Numbered from the stretch's first letter, positions 31,955-42,107 are shown. The stretch is 64,000 bases of DNA from Limosilactobacillus equigenerosi DSM 18793 = JCM 14505 (GCF_001311375.1 NZ_BBAS01000007.1:30925-94924); one strand, 5' to 3'. Translations and numbers: made by a program. The notes: generated from the letters alone by a model not told the origin.

Positions 31955-31984
31955 ATTATACCGCACAGTTAAGCGTTTTCACAA
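31955..31984 (-). promoter_or_regulatory. Promoter of hpf with overlapping cre-like site
   Basis: TTGTGA (31979-31984) and TATAAT (31955-31960) are spaced by 18 bases on the minus strand. A cre-like sequence, TGAAAACGCTTAAC on the minus strand (31968-31981), overlaps the -35 to -10 spacer and matches the CcpA consensus at most positions. CcpA control is inference. Confidence 0.55.
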
Positions 31985-31993
31985 CTAATCTTT

Positions 31994-32653
31994 TCATCCG
32001 GCTAACGTTAGACTGAGAATTTCACGAGCCCCAGCTGTCCGGAGACATTGCGCCGCATGATATAACGTCCGTCCCGTCGTATAAATATCATCTAACAACA
32101 ATATCCGTTTCCCGGTTAAATCTACCGTCCGATTCAATTCAAATGGTTGCGGGGTTGCAAGCCGTTGCTGACGAGTTTTCGATGATTGTGCAACTTTATC
32201 CCGCATTTTAAGGCGCAACAACGCTTGATAATTACCTTGATACCAACCTAAGACTTGGTTAAATCCCCGTGTTTGCCACGTGGCCTCCGTTACTGGGATT
32301 GGAACAATGATTTGAGCATGACACTTTCGCACTGCCTTTGTGTACACCGTCATAAAAATGCGCCGCTGGTAATAATCACCTTTAAATTTATATTGTTCCA
32401 TGTATGAACGCATCCAGTCATTATATTGATACAAACATCGATTTGGAAGTACCCACCCATATTGAGCCCGCCACGCTTGACAATCCATACAAAGCGGCTG
32501 CCTTGAACTAGTGCGTCCACACCCCTGACAAGTTGGGACACCATAAGTCAGCACCCCCTCCCGACAAGTTGAACATAATGGCAATAAACTCCGCTGGCCC
32601 CACCAAGTTGCGAGATTTAACTCCCGTTGACATTGCACACAGCGACTTAACAT
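31994..32653 (-). CDS. comFC: ComF family phosphoribosyltransferase-like protein
   Basis: Intact, about 219 residues. The N-terminal zinc-ribbon region has paired cysteines (CVQCQ, CSTC, CQGCG, CMDC). The C-terminal phosphoribosyltransferase domain contains VPIPVTEATWQTRGFNQV and RILLLDDIYTTGRTL, the PRPP-binding motif. ComFC proteins take part in DNA uptake during competence together with ComFA. Its ATG abuts the comFA stop, so the two genes are co-translated. Confidence 0.93.
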   Translation of the reverse strand: MLSRCVQCQRELNLATWWGQRSLLPLCSTCREGVLTYGVPTCQGCGRTSSRQPLCMDCQAWRAQYGWVLPNRCLYQYNDWMRSYMEQYKFKGDYYQRRIFMTVYTKAVRKCHAQIIVPIPVTEATWQTRGFNQVLGWYQGNYQALLRLKMRDKVAQSSKTRQQRLATPQPFELNRTVDLTGKRILLLDDIYTTGRTLYHAAQCLRTAGAREILSLTLAG

Positions 32654-33938
32654 TTAAAATCCTCCCCGCCGATTCATCATTTTAATTTCATTTTGCGCGA
32701 CTTGAATCGTTGCCGATTGATGCCTGCCCACCATTAACACCGTTCCAGTTGGACATTGCGCACTCCGACCTACCCGCCCGGCAATTTGCACTAACGCCGC
32801 AATCGAAAAAAATTCCTTCATCCGCTCCGAGCACTAACACATCGATCCCCGGCAAAGTCACCCCGCGTTCTAAAATTGTGGTTGTCACTAACCAATCCAA
32901 TTGATGTTGGCGCATCAGTTGCACTTTCGTTGTTCGTTCGGGGTCAGCGGCATACACCCCAGCTTGGCGGACCATTGGGAATAGCGACCGTAGGCTTTGC
33001 AATAATGGATTAATATCAGCAATTTTCGGGACAAAAATTAAACATTCTCGTCGACCTAAGCGCTGCCTTAACCATTGCTGCAAGTGCGGCGCTAATGGTC
33101 GTACTCGCCAATTATCGATTTTTTGAAATTCAATTTCTGGCAATGGCTGACCATGAAACCGACGCGGCAAGTAACTCACTTGCCAATGTTCTCGCCTAGC
33201 TTGGCGTTGTAACACTGGGCCAGGAGTCGCCGTTAAATACGTGCATGCCCCAGTTGGTTTAATAGCTTGTTTGGTGGCGTATAACAGCGCTTGATTCCCC
33301 GCATATGGAAAGGCATCAACTTCATCAACAATTAATTGGTCAAAGGCATGATAAAATCGCAACAACTGATGAGTCGTACACAACGTTAATTGGCAATACC
33401 GATATTGCGGTGTTTGTCCGGTTAAAACCACTTGTTCAACTTGGGAAAAGGCTGCTTGTAAGCGCGGGGCTAATTCTAAAACCACATCAATCCGTGGAGA
33501 AGCAATCGCCACGCGTTCCCCACGTTCTAAAGCTGCCACTAAGGCCGGATACAGCATCTCCGTCTTTCCTGCTCCCGTAACGGCCCAAACTAAATGCGTC
33601 TGTCGTGATTGCATCGTCTGCTTAATCCGCTTCGCTACTTGGGCTTGCAGTGGTGACAATTGACCCGTCCACGTTAAAAGCTGGTTTGGCACCGAAAATT
33701 GATTTGGCTCCGGAAGATGATACAATTGTCCTAAGGTACTCATGCGACCCAAATTGAGACACTGGGGACAATAATATTGATGACGAGGTAAAGCTGCTTG
33801 CCACCGCCACGTGGCCTGACCGCAACGTTGACAATGAACTTTCAGCACTCCGACTTTCAACGCTGGCCGCATTTGCGTTGTAAATGCCGGTGGCGTGGTT
33901 AAAAATAGTTGGCGGCCCCAAAATAATTGTGTCTGCAT
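32654..33938 (-). CDS. comFA: Competence ATP-dependent DNA helicase ComFA (one frameshift)
   Basis: DEAD/DEAH-type helicase driving DNA import. It has a cysteine zinc site (CQRCG, CPQCL), Walker A AVTGAGKTEM, DEVDAFPY (motif II), TATPGPVLQRQ (motif III) and LIFVPKIAD, then TTILERGVTLPGIDVLVLGADE in the C-terminal RecA domain. A T-run near 32806-32812 shifts the frame. Across it the sequence continues ALVQIAGRVGRS, the conserved motif VI, to the TAA at 32654. The ATG at 33938 follows GAGGTGATT. Length is about 428 residues. This suggests at least part of a natural-competence apparatus in the genome. Confidence 0.92.
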
Positions 33939-33989
33939 GTTAATCACCTCATTAAATAAATACGTATTTTTAACAAGGATGAACCAATT

Positions 33990-34627
33990 ATGTCTGAACC
34001 TTATCTAACAATCCAAGGCGATGTTACGGTCGAAGTAATCATTAAAAAATCGCGTTTCATTTGCCAATTAAAAAAATTAACTAATGAACAAGATGCCATT
34101 GATTTTATCGAGCTGTCAATCACGAACATCGTAAAGCCACCCATAATTGTTTTGCTTACCAAGTTGGCGACCGCGATGAAATCCAACGTGAAAGTGACAA
34201 TGGTGAACCAAGCGGCACGGCTGGCGTTCCTATTTTGGAAGTCTTGCAAAAAAATCATCTCCATAATGTGGCCGCCGTCGTCACGCGGTACTTTGGTGGC
34301 ATTAAACTTGGTGCTGGTGGTTTAATCCGTGCTTACAGCGGTACCACTGCTCAAGCCGTTGAAGCTGCTACGATTGTCCAACGTGTAACCCAAACGATTG
34401 TTGGCTTACAACACAGCTACGCCAACCACGATCAATTAACCTATTGGCTCAACCAAGAACACTTTGAACTTGACCACGATGATTATGGTGTGGACGTTAC
34501 AACCTATGTTTTCGTCGACAACGACCAAGTTGAAACTTTTACTGCCGAAATTACCAATCGTTTCCGGGGGCAAATCGCTGTTTTACCTGGCGAAGAACGC
34601 CAACACGAAATTTTATATCAACCATAA
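33990..34627 (+). CDS. yigZ: YigZ/IMPACT family protein (one frameshift)
   Basis: About 213 residues, divergent from comFA as is common in lactobacilli. The N-terminus is SEPYLTIQGDVTVEVIIKKSRFICQL. A base is missing near 34110. Reading across it gives VNHEHRKATHNCFAYQVGD, ESDNGEPSGTAGVPILEVL and VVTRYFGGIKLGAGGLIRAY, the signature of the family. The C-terminal ferredoxin-like domain ends HEILYQP. The biochemical role is uncertain; homologues are linked to translation control. A terminator follows at once. Confidence 0.88.
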
Positions 34628-34628
34628 A

Positions 34629-34661
34629 CAAACGCCAGTCGAAATTCGACTGGCGTTTTAA
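34629..34661 (+). terminator. Terminator of yigZ
   Basis: AAACGCCAGTCGAA pairs perfectly with TTCGACTGGCGTTT, followed by a T-run. It is the terminator facing the first palindromic array. Confidence 0.9.
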
Positions 34662-34691
34662 ATTGATAATGAAACTTTCCACTGCAACTTT

Positions 34692-35197
34692 GTAACTTCG
34701 TTCGCGCAGTAGCACCTTAGGGCCTAACTTAAAAACACGCCGAACCTGGCTTTGCCAGTTCCGACGCGTTTTATATCGTTACGCCAACCGGCGCTTTAAT
34801 AGCTGGGCTCGCGACCTATTTGTAACTACGCTCGGCGGACAACCACCTAGTCATAACGCAAAACTGACGCCGACGGATATGCTATCCGTCAACGCCAGTT
34901 TCAACGTTATGATACGGCGGTTTTAACGTCCGCCTCACGACCTGTATGTAACTACGTTCACCGAGCAAGCGACTAGGACTAACTGAAAACGAACGCCGAC
35001 GTGTTGCCACGTCAACGTCCGTTTCCAAGTTAGCCTAACGTCGCTTTTTACGCTCGGCTCACGACCTGGTATTAACTACGTTCGCCACGCGGAAGCCTAG
35101 TGCCTAACTATGACAAAGGCGCCGACCCTAGCTTTGCTAGTGCCAACGCCTTGTCTACGTTAGGCCACGGCTTCCCTAATGCGTGGCTCACGACCTA
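34692..35197 (-). repeat. Tandem nested-palindrome array A (four units) behind kimA
   Basis: Four units of about 120 nt end to end: 34692-34818, 34822-34943, 34948-35067 and 35073-35197. Read on the minus strand each begins AGGTCGTGAGC or AGGTCGCGAGC and ends CGTAGTTA, and each folds into one long interrupted hairpin. Examples are GCCACGC with GCGTGGC as outer stem, GGAAGCC with GGCTTCC next, CTAGC with GCTAG at the tip (35073-35197), and CGGATA with TATCCG at the tip (34822-34943). Stem sequences differ between units although the architecture is the same. The TAG stop of kimA (35195-35197) is the first three bases of the array. No ORF explains the region. Confidence 0.9.
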
Positions 35198-37030
35198 TTT
35201 CAAATGATAATTATATGACGACACAATCACATTTTCACGCGAATTTAAGACGGCCCGAAGCCGTAAACTCGTTTGATTATGTAAGATGTTTTGCCAACGT
35301 TTTCCTGGGATAAATTGTGGAACTAAGACCGTTACGGAGTAATTCCGATCGGCCGCCCGTTTTGCAATGACATCCACAAACCGAACCGTTGGCTGGGCCA
35401 CCGAACGATAAGATGAGTGAATATCAACAAAGCGCACGTCTGGAAATTCCGTCTTAAATTGGTTGGCCGTCTTATGTTCCTTACCGGGATTTTCATCAAA
35501 CGATACGTGCATCGCAATGACATAATCCCCAATTGAACGCGCATAATTAATTGCGCCCTTGGTTACTTGGGTCACATTCCCAACTAAGACAATCACGGTT
35601 GCCCCATCATAATCATGCAATTGGACCTTTGACTTTTCCATAATACGCAATTGTTGTCCGACACTAATATAGTGTTGGTGAATTTTATAAAACATCCATA
35701 ACAACAATGGCATGATAATTAAGTATGGCCAAACACCACCAAAGTGTTGCCAGAACAAGAAGACCACTAAAGCCGCTGAAATGACCGCCCCAACTAAGTT
35801 AATCAGGGACTTACCTAACCAGAAACCATCCCGTTCCCGGAACCAGTGAATAATCATCCCAGATTGTGACAAAGTAAATGGCACGAACACCCCAACCGCA
35901 TACAACGGAATCAACATATTCGTTTCCCCATTGAAGATGATAATTAAAATCATCGCCCCCACGGCTAACGAAATAATCCCATTGGAGTAACCTAAGCGGT
36001 CCCCCCGATCCATAAAGGCATGCGGTAAGAACTTATCCTTGGCCATGTTGTATGCTAAGACTGGAAAGGCCGAGAAACCAGTATTGGCGGCCACCGCTAA
36101 AATCATCGCCGTGGCTAATTGAAGTAAGTAAAAGGCTAAGTTATGCCCGCCAAACACGGCTAACCCAATTTGGGAAAGTACTGTCACTTGATGGTTAGGC
36201 ACAATTCCAAAGTAGTAACTTAAGTAAGTTATTCCACCGAAGAAGAAGGCCAACAATAAACTCATCATTAACAACGTATTAGCCGCATTATTCGTTTTCG
36301 GTTCTTTAAAGTTAGGGACAGCGTTACTAATCGCTTCAACCCCCGTTAAAGAAGACGACCCTGCCGAGAAGGCCCGAATAAAAAGAACTAAACTCATCCC
36401 CGCCACTGGGGTTCCATACGAAGCCGTCGCATGATAAACTGCTTGACCGGTTAAGATATTGTAAGCTCCCCAACCAATCATCGCTAAAATCATGACGACA
36501 AAGAAATACACTGGAATCGTTAAGAAGTTAGCACTTTCACTTAACCCCCGCAAATTCAAAACCATAATCCCAACTACGATTAATAATGATAATGGCACAG
36601 TATATGGCAATAATTGCGGAATCGCCGAGGTAATTGCTTCGGTTCCGGCCGTTGTCGAAACGGCTACCGTCAACATATAGTCAACTAATAAAGATCCGCC
36701 GGCAATTAATCCCCCGTTTTGACCCCAATTCGTCGTTGCCACCACATAAGCACCCCCACCGCTGGGATAGGCATGAATAATTTGGCGATACGACAATGTA
36801 ATTGCAACTAACAGAACTAACACCAGCGCCGCAATTGGTAGTGAATACCAAATGGCCGCCGCTGACAAGGTAACTAAGACGGTCGTAATTTGTTCCGTCC
36901 CATACGCAACTGACGACAAAGCATCCGAAGATAAGAGTGCCAACGCTTTAAACTTGGTTAAATTGGCTTGTCCCTCATCAAGAGTCTTTAACGGTTTCCC
37001 GATTAAAGCTCGCTTTAGGAATTTCCACAT
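35195..37030 (-). CDS. kimA: High-affinity potassium importer KimA
   Basis: Intact 611-residue APC-superfamily potassium/proton symporter, formerly YdaO. It resembles Bacillus subtilis KimA over its whole length: FLKRALIGKPLKTLDEGQ at the N-terminus, LSSDALSSVAYGTEQI, SGGGAYVVATTNWG, GGSLLVDYMLTVAVS, then the cytoplasmic C-terminal domain with HVSFDENPGKEH, SSYRSVAQP and VLVPQFIPGKRWQNILHNQ. KimA is inhibited by cyclic di-AMP in B. subtilis, and the same is likely here but not visible. It has about twelve membrane helices. Its stop codon is provided by the first bases of the adjacent palindromic array. Confidence 0.9.
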   Translation of the reverse strand: MWKFLKRALIGKPLKTLDEGQANLTKFKALALLSSDALSSVAYGTEQITTVLVTLSAAAIWYSLPIAALVLVLLVAITLSYRQIIHAYPSGGGAYVVATTNWGQNGGLIAGGSLLVDYMLTVAVSTTAGTEAITSAIPQLLPYTVPLSLLIVVGIMVLNLRGLSESANFLTIPVYFFVVMILAMIGWGAYNILTGQAVYHATASYGTPVAGMSLVLFIRAFSAGSSSLTGVEAISNAVPNFKEPKTNNAANTLLMMSLLLAFFFGGITYLSYYFGIVPNHQVTVLSQIGLAVFGGHNLAFYLLQLATAMILAVAANTGFSAFPVLAYNMAKDKFLPHAFMDRGDRLGYSNGIISLAVGAMILIIIFNGETNMLIPLYAVGVFVPFTLSQSGMIIHWFRERDGFWLGKSLINLVGAVISAALVVFLFWQHFGGVWPYLIIMPLLLWMFYKIHQHYISVGQQLRIMEKSKVQLHDYDGATVIVLVGNVTQVTKGAINYARSIGDYVIAMHVSFDENPGKEHKTANQFKTEFPDVRFVDIHSSYRSVAQPTVRFVDVIAKRAADRNYSVTVLVPQFIPGKRWQNILHNQTSLRLRAVLNSRENVIVSSYNYHLK

Positions 37031-37076
37031 GTTGTCAATTCTCCTTTAAATAAAATCACACGCTATTCTACAAAGA

Positions 37077-37110
37077 AAACGGGTACTCGTCAATAAGAGT
37101 ACCCGTTTTG
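37077..37110 (-). terminator. Terminator of groESL
   Basis: AAAACGGGTACTC pairs perfectly with GAGTACCCGTTTT around an 8-base loop. It lies just beyond the groEL stop and before kimA. Confidence 0.9.
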
Positions 37111-37132
37111 TAATCAGAATGTTTTAAAGTAA

Positions 37133-38757
37133 TTACATCATCCCTGGCATCCCACCAGCTGGGGCAGCCGGTGCGGCCGGAGCATTTTCAGCTGGCTTTT
37201 CAGCGACGACTGCTTCCGTCGTTAAGAGCAGTGATGAAACTGAAGCAGCGTTTTGTAAGGCTGAGCGCGTAACCTTCGTTGGGTCAACAATCCCCGCCGC
37301 AACCATGTCTTCAAACTTATCTTCAGCCGCATTGTAACCAATACCTGGCTTTTCATGCTTCAATTGGTTAACAATCACGGAACCTTCTAAGCCGGCATTT
37401 TCCGCAATTTGACGCACTGGTGCTTCAAGGGCCACCTTCACGATGTTAATCCCCGTGGCTTCATCACCAGTGGCTTCAAGATTTTCGAGGGCACTGATGA
37501 CATTAACCAATGCTGTCCCACCACCAGGAACAAATCCTTCTTGAACTGCGGCCCGGGTTGCGTTTAAGGCATCTTCAATCCGGTACTTACGTTCCTTTAA
37601 TTCCGTTTCCGTAGCGGCTCCGACTTTAACCACGGCAACCCCACCAGCTAACTTCGCTAACCGTTCTTGGAGCTTGTCTTTGTCAAAATCAGACGTCGTG
37701 TTCGCAATTGCTTGCTTAATTTGATCAACGCGTTCTGCAATCGCTGCCTTGTCACCGGCACCATTCACAATCGTCGTTGAATCCTTCGTGACCGTGACCT
37801 TATTAGCTTGACCCAATTGAGCGACCGTCACTTCATTTAAGTTCATCCCAAGATCATCGGAAATCACCGTCCCGCCGGTTAAGACGGCAATATCAGCTAA
37901 TTGTTCCTTCCGCCGGTCACCGAACCCAGGGGCCTTAACAGCTACCACGTTAAACGTCCCCCGCATCTTGTTCAAGACTAACGTTGGTAAGGCTTCACCC
38001 GTAATATCATCGGCAATGATCAAGAGCGCCCGGCCTTCTTGAACCACTGATTGTAAGAGTGGCAAAATGTCTTGAATGTTGGCAATCTTCTTATCAGTAA
38101 TTAATAAGTATGGGTTGTCAAGGTTAGCTTCCATCTTGTCGTTATCCGTCACCATGTATTGGGACATGTAACCACGGTCAAAGCTCATCCCTTCAACGAC
38201 ATCAACACTCGTGTCAACCCCACGGGAATCTTCAATCGTGATGACCCCGTCATTACCAACCTTTTCCATCGCATCCGCAATTAATTGCCCTACTTCTGGG
38301 TTGGCGGCTGAAATTGAAGCGATTTGAGCAATATCATCCTTCGTCTTAACTTCGTGACTCATGGCCTTTAAAGCTTCGACGGCAGCTTGCGTGGCCCGGT
38401 CAATCCCACGCCGAATTCCAACTGGGTTGGCGCCGGCCGTCACATTCTTCATGCCTTCGTTAACGATGGCTTGCGTTAAGACCGTGGCCGTGGTCGTCCC
38501 ATCCCCAGCAATATCATTGGTTTTAGAAGCAACTTCAGCGACTAACTTGGCCCCCATGTTTTCAAAATGGTCTTCTAATTCGATGGAACGGGCAATTGTT
38601 ACCCCGTCATTGGTAATCGTTGGCGAACCATAGTTTTGTTCTAAGACCACGTTGCGCCCCTTAGGACCAATCGTCGTCTTAACCGTATTTGCTAACTTAT
38701 CAACCCCCGCAACATTGCGGTCCGGGCATCTTCTGCAAACTTAATATCCTTAGCCAT
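37133..38757 (-). CDS. groEL: Chaperonin GroEL (one frameshift near start)
   Basis: 60-kDa chaperonin that folds proteins with GroES. The N-terminus [18 protein letters not shown] is in one frame and the rest in another. Adding one G to the five-base run at about 38704-38708 restores [24 protein letters not shown]. The remaining features are standard: [13 protein letters not shown] (ATP site), the apical domain with [31 protein letters not shown], and the GGMPGMM tail. Since GroEL is expected to be essential, this shift is almost certainly a sequence error. It lies 15 bases after groES. Confidence 0.97.
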
Positions 38758-38772
38758 TTTCGTTCCTCCTGC

Positions 38773-39054
38773 TTAATCTACAATTGCGATTAATTCGCTT
38801 TCCCGTACTACTAAGTACTTGTCGCCGTTATATTCAACTTCATTACCGGCATACTTATCAAACAAGACCTTGTCGCCTTCTTTGACGTTCATTGCGGCCA
38901 CTTGACCATTATCAAGGACCTTGCCAGGACCAACCGCAATCACCGTCGCCGTGGTTGGCTTATCCTTCGCATTGGCTGCTAAGACAATGCCACCAACTGT
39001 TTGTTCTTCGTTTTCAGCTTTCAGGACAACCCGATCTCCTAATGGTTTTAACAC
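38773..39054 (-). CDS. groES: Co-chaperonin GroES
   Basis: Intact 93-residue co-chaperonin. [24 protein letters not shown] contains the mobile loop that docks to GroEL, and [21 protein letters not shown] and [12 protein letters not shown] complete the fold. It is the first gene of the groESL operon, preceded by an HrcA-type CIRCE operator. Confidence 0.97.
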   Translation of the reverse strand: MLKPLGDRVVLKAENEEQTVGGIVLAANAKDKPTTATVIAVGPGKVLDNGQVAAMNVKEGDKVLFDKYAGNEVEYNGDKYLVVRESELIAIVD

Positions 39055-39102
39055 GATAATCCCTCCAAAAGTTTTTAACTTTATTGATTAATAATTTTAT
39101 TT

Positions 39103-39129
39103 TTAGCACTCGCGGTGTCCAAGTGCTAA
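39103..39129. promoter_or_regulatory. CIRCE operator (HrcA binding site)
   Basis: TTAGCACTC, nine bases, then AAGTGCTAA. This is the CIRCE inverted repeat with a single mismatch in the second arm, placed between the promoter and groES. It implies heat-shock control by HrcA. Confidence 0.93.
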
Positions 39130-39140
39130 TTACAAGTATT

Positions 39141-39168
39141 ACTATAACATTTTATTTCGAAAATGCAA
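39141..39168 (-). promoter_or_regulatory. groESL sigma-A promoter
   Basis: On the minus strand TTGCAT (39163-39168) and TATAGT (39141-39146) are separated by 16 bases, directly upstream of CIRCE. Confidence 0.75.
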
Positions 39169-39199
39169 TTGATTTGACTAAATTTGACCAATAAATAAA

Positions 39200-39242
39200 A
39201 ATCACGAATGAAACCGAATTCAAATCTGTCCCATTCGTGATT
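39200..39242 (-). terminator. Terminator of the BrkB-like gene
   Basis: AATCACGAATG pairs with CATTCGTGATT across a loop of about 20 bases, with T-rich flank on the transcribed strand, starting two bases after the stop codon of the BrkB-like gene. Confidence 0.75.
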
Positions 39243-39243
39243 G

Positions 39244-40119
39244 CTATTTTTGATTCAGAAAATCCCACAAATACCGGCGTTGCTGAATCCCACCTTCAAT
39301 TAAAACCTGGGTGGTCGCATTAATGGTCGCCCCAATCATAATAATCATCCCAGAAAAATCCAGCCAAATCATCATCAGAATAAAGCCCGAAATCGTCCGA
39401 TAAGATGACAATTGAGTACTGGTTAAGACATTATAATAAGAAAAAAATCCGGGCGAGTGCCATCATTAAAACGGTCGCCACTAAAGCGCCAATCATGACA
39501 TAGCGCCAGCGGACCTTCGCATTGGGGACGAAATAATACAACAGCGTTAAGGCGGTAAAAAGCCCAATAAACGCTACTGGATACCGGTAAGCCGCAAAAC
39601 GATGAATATACTCAACATTAAAGTCAAAAATTGGTTGCAAACCTTGTAAAATTTGCTCGCCAATCCCATATAAAAAAACTAAGCCAAACACAACCATCAA
39701 CGCGATGATAATCCAAATGAACGAAATCACGCGATTCCAAATTGGATTTAAATCTTCCGCCACGCCGTAAGCATGATTAACGTTCCGCTGAAAGGCGGCC
39801 ACACCACTACTAGTTGACCAAATCGCCACAATCAACCCTGTCGTCAGCATCCCCCACTCCCATGTTGGAGAAAATCTGTAATTACCGGCTCAATTAACTT
39901 ATAAACAGAAGTTGGGATACCAGTTTGTAAATAGCCAAGCACGGTTTTCGCATTCACCCCTAGCATGGGCAAAACATTCCCTACAATCAAAATTGCCGGA
40001 AAAATCGATAATAAACTGTAATAGGCCAATTCAGCCGCTGATGACGATAAGCGTGCTTGATTAAAGTGATACCAGTACACTTTCAAGGTCCGCCGTAATT
40101 GTCGTTTCCATGCTTGCAT
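39244..40119 (-). CDS. YihY/BrkB family membrane protein (two frameshifts)
   Basis: About 291 residues with six membrane segments. The N-terminus MQAWKRQLRRTLKVYWYHF is followed by SSAAELAYYSLLSIFPAILIV, characteristic of YihY/BrkB (once misnamed RNase BN). LTTGLIVAIWSTSSGVAAFQRNVNHAYGV is the other signature. Frames change at a G-run near 39849 and a T-run near 39443. The C-terminal helices (SSYRTISGFILMMIWLDFSGMIIMIGATINA) complete the family fold. The stop is at 39244. The function is unknown in this family; transport is suspected. It is encoded after map on the same strand. Confidence 0.85.
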
Positions 40120-40226
40120 TGTTGCTTTTATCTCGCTTTTTCTTCAAAATTACTTTGTCAATTGTACCACAAGTAAAAAACTGACCAAGGCTTCTTTCAT
40201 AACCTTGATCAGTTAAAACAAATTCT

Positions 40227-41075
40227 TTAATATTTTTGGGCAATCCGCTTCGCTGCGGCCGCATGTTCAGCTAATTGATCCGCATACCCAGGCCATAAGT
40301 ACTTCGCATCCGCTGCTAGATCTTGCGAAGTTAAAATTTTTGGTCCATCATTCGTAATTGCCAACGTATGTTCATATTGACAACTCCAACCACCATCCAT
40401 GGTTGTCGCCGTCCAGCCATCTGGATGATCAGTATTAGCTTCCCACGTCCCGGTGTTAATCATCGGTTCAATTGTAATCGTCATCCCATTACGCAAGCGT
40501 TGCCCTTTGCCAGCCCCCCCGTAATGCGGCACCATTGGATCTTCGTGCATCGTCGGTCCAATCCCATGTCCAACAAAATCACGGACATCACCGTAACCAT
40601 GTTCATCTTCAGTGAAGTGTTGAATCGTGGCCCCAATATCACCAAGGCGGTTACCAACAACCGCTTGGTCAATTCCCAAGTATAAGGATTGTTTCGTCAC
40701 ATCCATTAATTGGGCAATCGCTGGGGTTACTTCTCCCACGGCGTAACTCCAACAAGAATCACTAAAGGCCCCGTTGTATTCAACGACCGTGTCAATCTTT
40801 ACTAAGTCCCCGTTCTTCAAAGTAACTTGCTTGCGAGGGAAACCATGGCAAATTTCATCATTAATGCTAACACACGTCGCATATTTATAGCCTTCAAAGC
40901 CAATTTGCGCTGCAATCGCACCCCGATCTTTAAAATATTCGCGGGCAAATTCTTCAATTTTCCAACTGGAAATGCCTGGTTTCACAATGTCACGTAAGCC
41001 AAGATGCATCCCAGCTAAGACGGCCCCCGCCGCAGCCATATCATCAATTTCACGAGTTGATTTTAAACTAATCAT
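40227..41075 (-). CDS. map: Type I methionine aminopeptidase
   Basis: Removes N-terminal methionine from new proteins using a dinuclear metal site. The ATG at 41075 follows GAGGAGC. Metal ligands appear in order: KIDTVVEYNGAFSDSCW (Asp, Asp), FVGHGIGPTMHEDP (His), TIEPMINTG (Glu) and CQYEHTLAI (Glu). The chain is 282 residues. It carries a tail of about 35 residues (LAADAKYLWPGYADQLAEHAAAAKRIAQKY) beyond the usual end, a variant seen in lactobacilli. It is divergent from the flavodoxin gene. Confidence 0.93.
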   Translation of the reverse strand: MISLKSTREIDDMAAAGAVLAGMHLGLRDIVKPGISSWKIEEFAREYFKDRGAIAAQIGFEGYKYATCVSINDEICHGFPRKQVTLKNGDLVKIDTVVEYNGAFSDSCWSYAVGEVTPAIAQLMDVTKQSLYLGIDQAVVGNRLGDIGATIQHFTEDEHGYGDVRDFVGHGIGPTMHEDPMVPHYGGAGKGQRLRNGMTITIEPMINTGTWEANTDHPDGWTATTMDGGWSCQYEHTLAITNDGPKILTSQDLAADAKYLWPGYADQLAEHAAAAKRIAQKY

Positions 41076-41169
41076 TATTCTTTGCTCCTCTTTACTCAAT
41101 GTAATTAGTATACCACTGATAATCATGCTATACTAACTGCACGAACAAAGAATTACGAGGAGTATTAAA

Positions 41170-41625
41170 ATGACGAAAGCCTTAGTTTTATATGCCACCA
41201 TTACTGGCAACAATGAAGATATTGCTGATATTGTTACCAGCACCTTTGAAGATCACGGAGTCACCGCCGAAATGAAGGATTTATCGTTTGCTGACGTCAG
41301 TGAATTAAATGATGTTGATATTTGTGTCGTCTGCCCATACACCTACGATGGTGGTTCCTTACCAGATGAAGGACTTGATTTCTTTGAAGATTTAGCCACC
41401 GAAACCTTCCCCAACTTAGTTTTTGCCGTGGCTGGCGCTGGGGACACCCAATATGGTGATGAATTCGCCCTTGCCGTTGATAAATTTGCTACCCAATTAG
41501 CGCAAACTGGCGCCAAACAAGGAGCCGACAACATCAAGATTGACGTCACTCCAAATAGCGATGATGTGGCTGCGTTGGAAACCATGGTCGCCAAATTATT
41601 AAGTCAGGTCGAAAATCATGACTAA
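41170..41625 (+). CDS. Flavodoxin
   Basis: Intact 151-residue FMN-binding electron carrier. The phosphate-binding loop is ATITGNNEDIADIV; VCPYTYDGGSLPDEGLDFFEDL and VAGAGDTQYGDEFALAVDKF are the other FMN-contact loops. GAGGAG precedes the start by about 8 bases. Its last 8 bases overlap the gtrA start, so translation is coupled. The redox partner is unknown. Confidence 0.92.
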   Translation: MTKALVLYATITGNNEDIADIVTSTFEDHGVTAEMKDLSFADVSELNDVDICVVCPYTYDGGSLPDEGLDFFEDLATETFPNLVFAVAGAGDTQYGDEFALAVDKFATQLAQTGAKQGADNIKIDVTPNSDDVAALETMVAKLLSQVENHD

Positions 41626-42061
41626 ATTAATGCAATTGTACCAACAATATAAATCAATTATCGCCTACCTATTTTGGGGCGTGGTGACCACGATTATCAA
41701 CCTCGCGAGTTATCAATTACTGATCATGTTCACTAATGTCAGCATCAGTAGTGCCACCACCATTGCCTGGTTTATTTCCGTTTTAGTTGCCTACTTGACG
41801 AATAAAGTTTGGGTCTTTGGTTCTGAATACACCACGGTAAGTGATTTCTTAGTAGAATGTGGACGCTTCTTTTTCTATCGCGCCTTAACCTTGTTAATTG
41901 ACTTAGCTTTTATGAACGTCGGGGTGCATGTGTTAGGATTTGATAGCGACTTGCAACAATTTATCTTAAAAGTCATCGATAATGTGGTTGTAGTGATTGC
42001 TAATTACGTTTTCTCAAAATGGTTAATTTTTAATCGCAACAAAGAGATTGCTGATAAATAA
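41618..42061 (+). CDS. gtrA: GtrA family membrane protein
   Basis: Intact 147-residue protein with four membrane helices (AYLFWGVVTTIINLASYQLL, TTIAWFISVLVAYLTNKVWVFGS, LTLLIDLAFMNVG, VVVIANYVFSKWLIF). GtrA proteins are believed to flip undecaprenyl-phosphate sugars or assist CsbB/YfhO-like glycosylation. A GtrB-like transferase is encoded at 1561, far away, so any pairing is inference. It is followed by a strong terminator. Confidence 0.9.
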   Translation: MTKLMQLYQQYKSIIAYLFWGVVTTIINLASYQLLIMFTNVSISSATTIAWFISVLVAYLTNKVWVFGSEYTTVSDFLVECGRFFFYRALTLLIDLAFMNVGVHVLGFDSDLQQFILKVIDNVVVVIANYVFSKWLIFNRNKEIADK

Positions 42062-42062
42062 T

Positions 42063-42107
42063 AAAATCCGCTGTAAAGCTGTGAGGAACAGTTTTACAGC
42101 GGATTTT
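42063..42107 (+). terminator. Terminator of the flavodoxin-gtrA operon
   Basis: AAAATCCGCTGTAAA pairs perfectly with TTTACAGCGGATTTT around a 15-base loop. It faces palindromic array B. Confidence 0.9.

Noticed and set aside
34692..35197. Palindromic arrays as CRISPR repeats
   Set aside because: Units are adjacent hairpins of about 120 nt with no constant short repeat alternating with unique spacers, and no cas genes are present.
34692..35197. Palindromic arrays as simple Rho-independent terminators
   Set aside because: They lack T-runs after a short G+C stem, are far too long and come in multiples. A 3'-end role is possible but not by the ordinary mechanism.
38640..38757. Programmed ribosomal frameshift in groEL
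   Set aside because: No slippery heptamer with downstream pseudoknot is apparent, a missing G in a five-base run explains it, and similar shifts occur in many unrelated genes.
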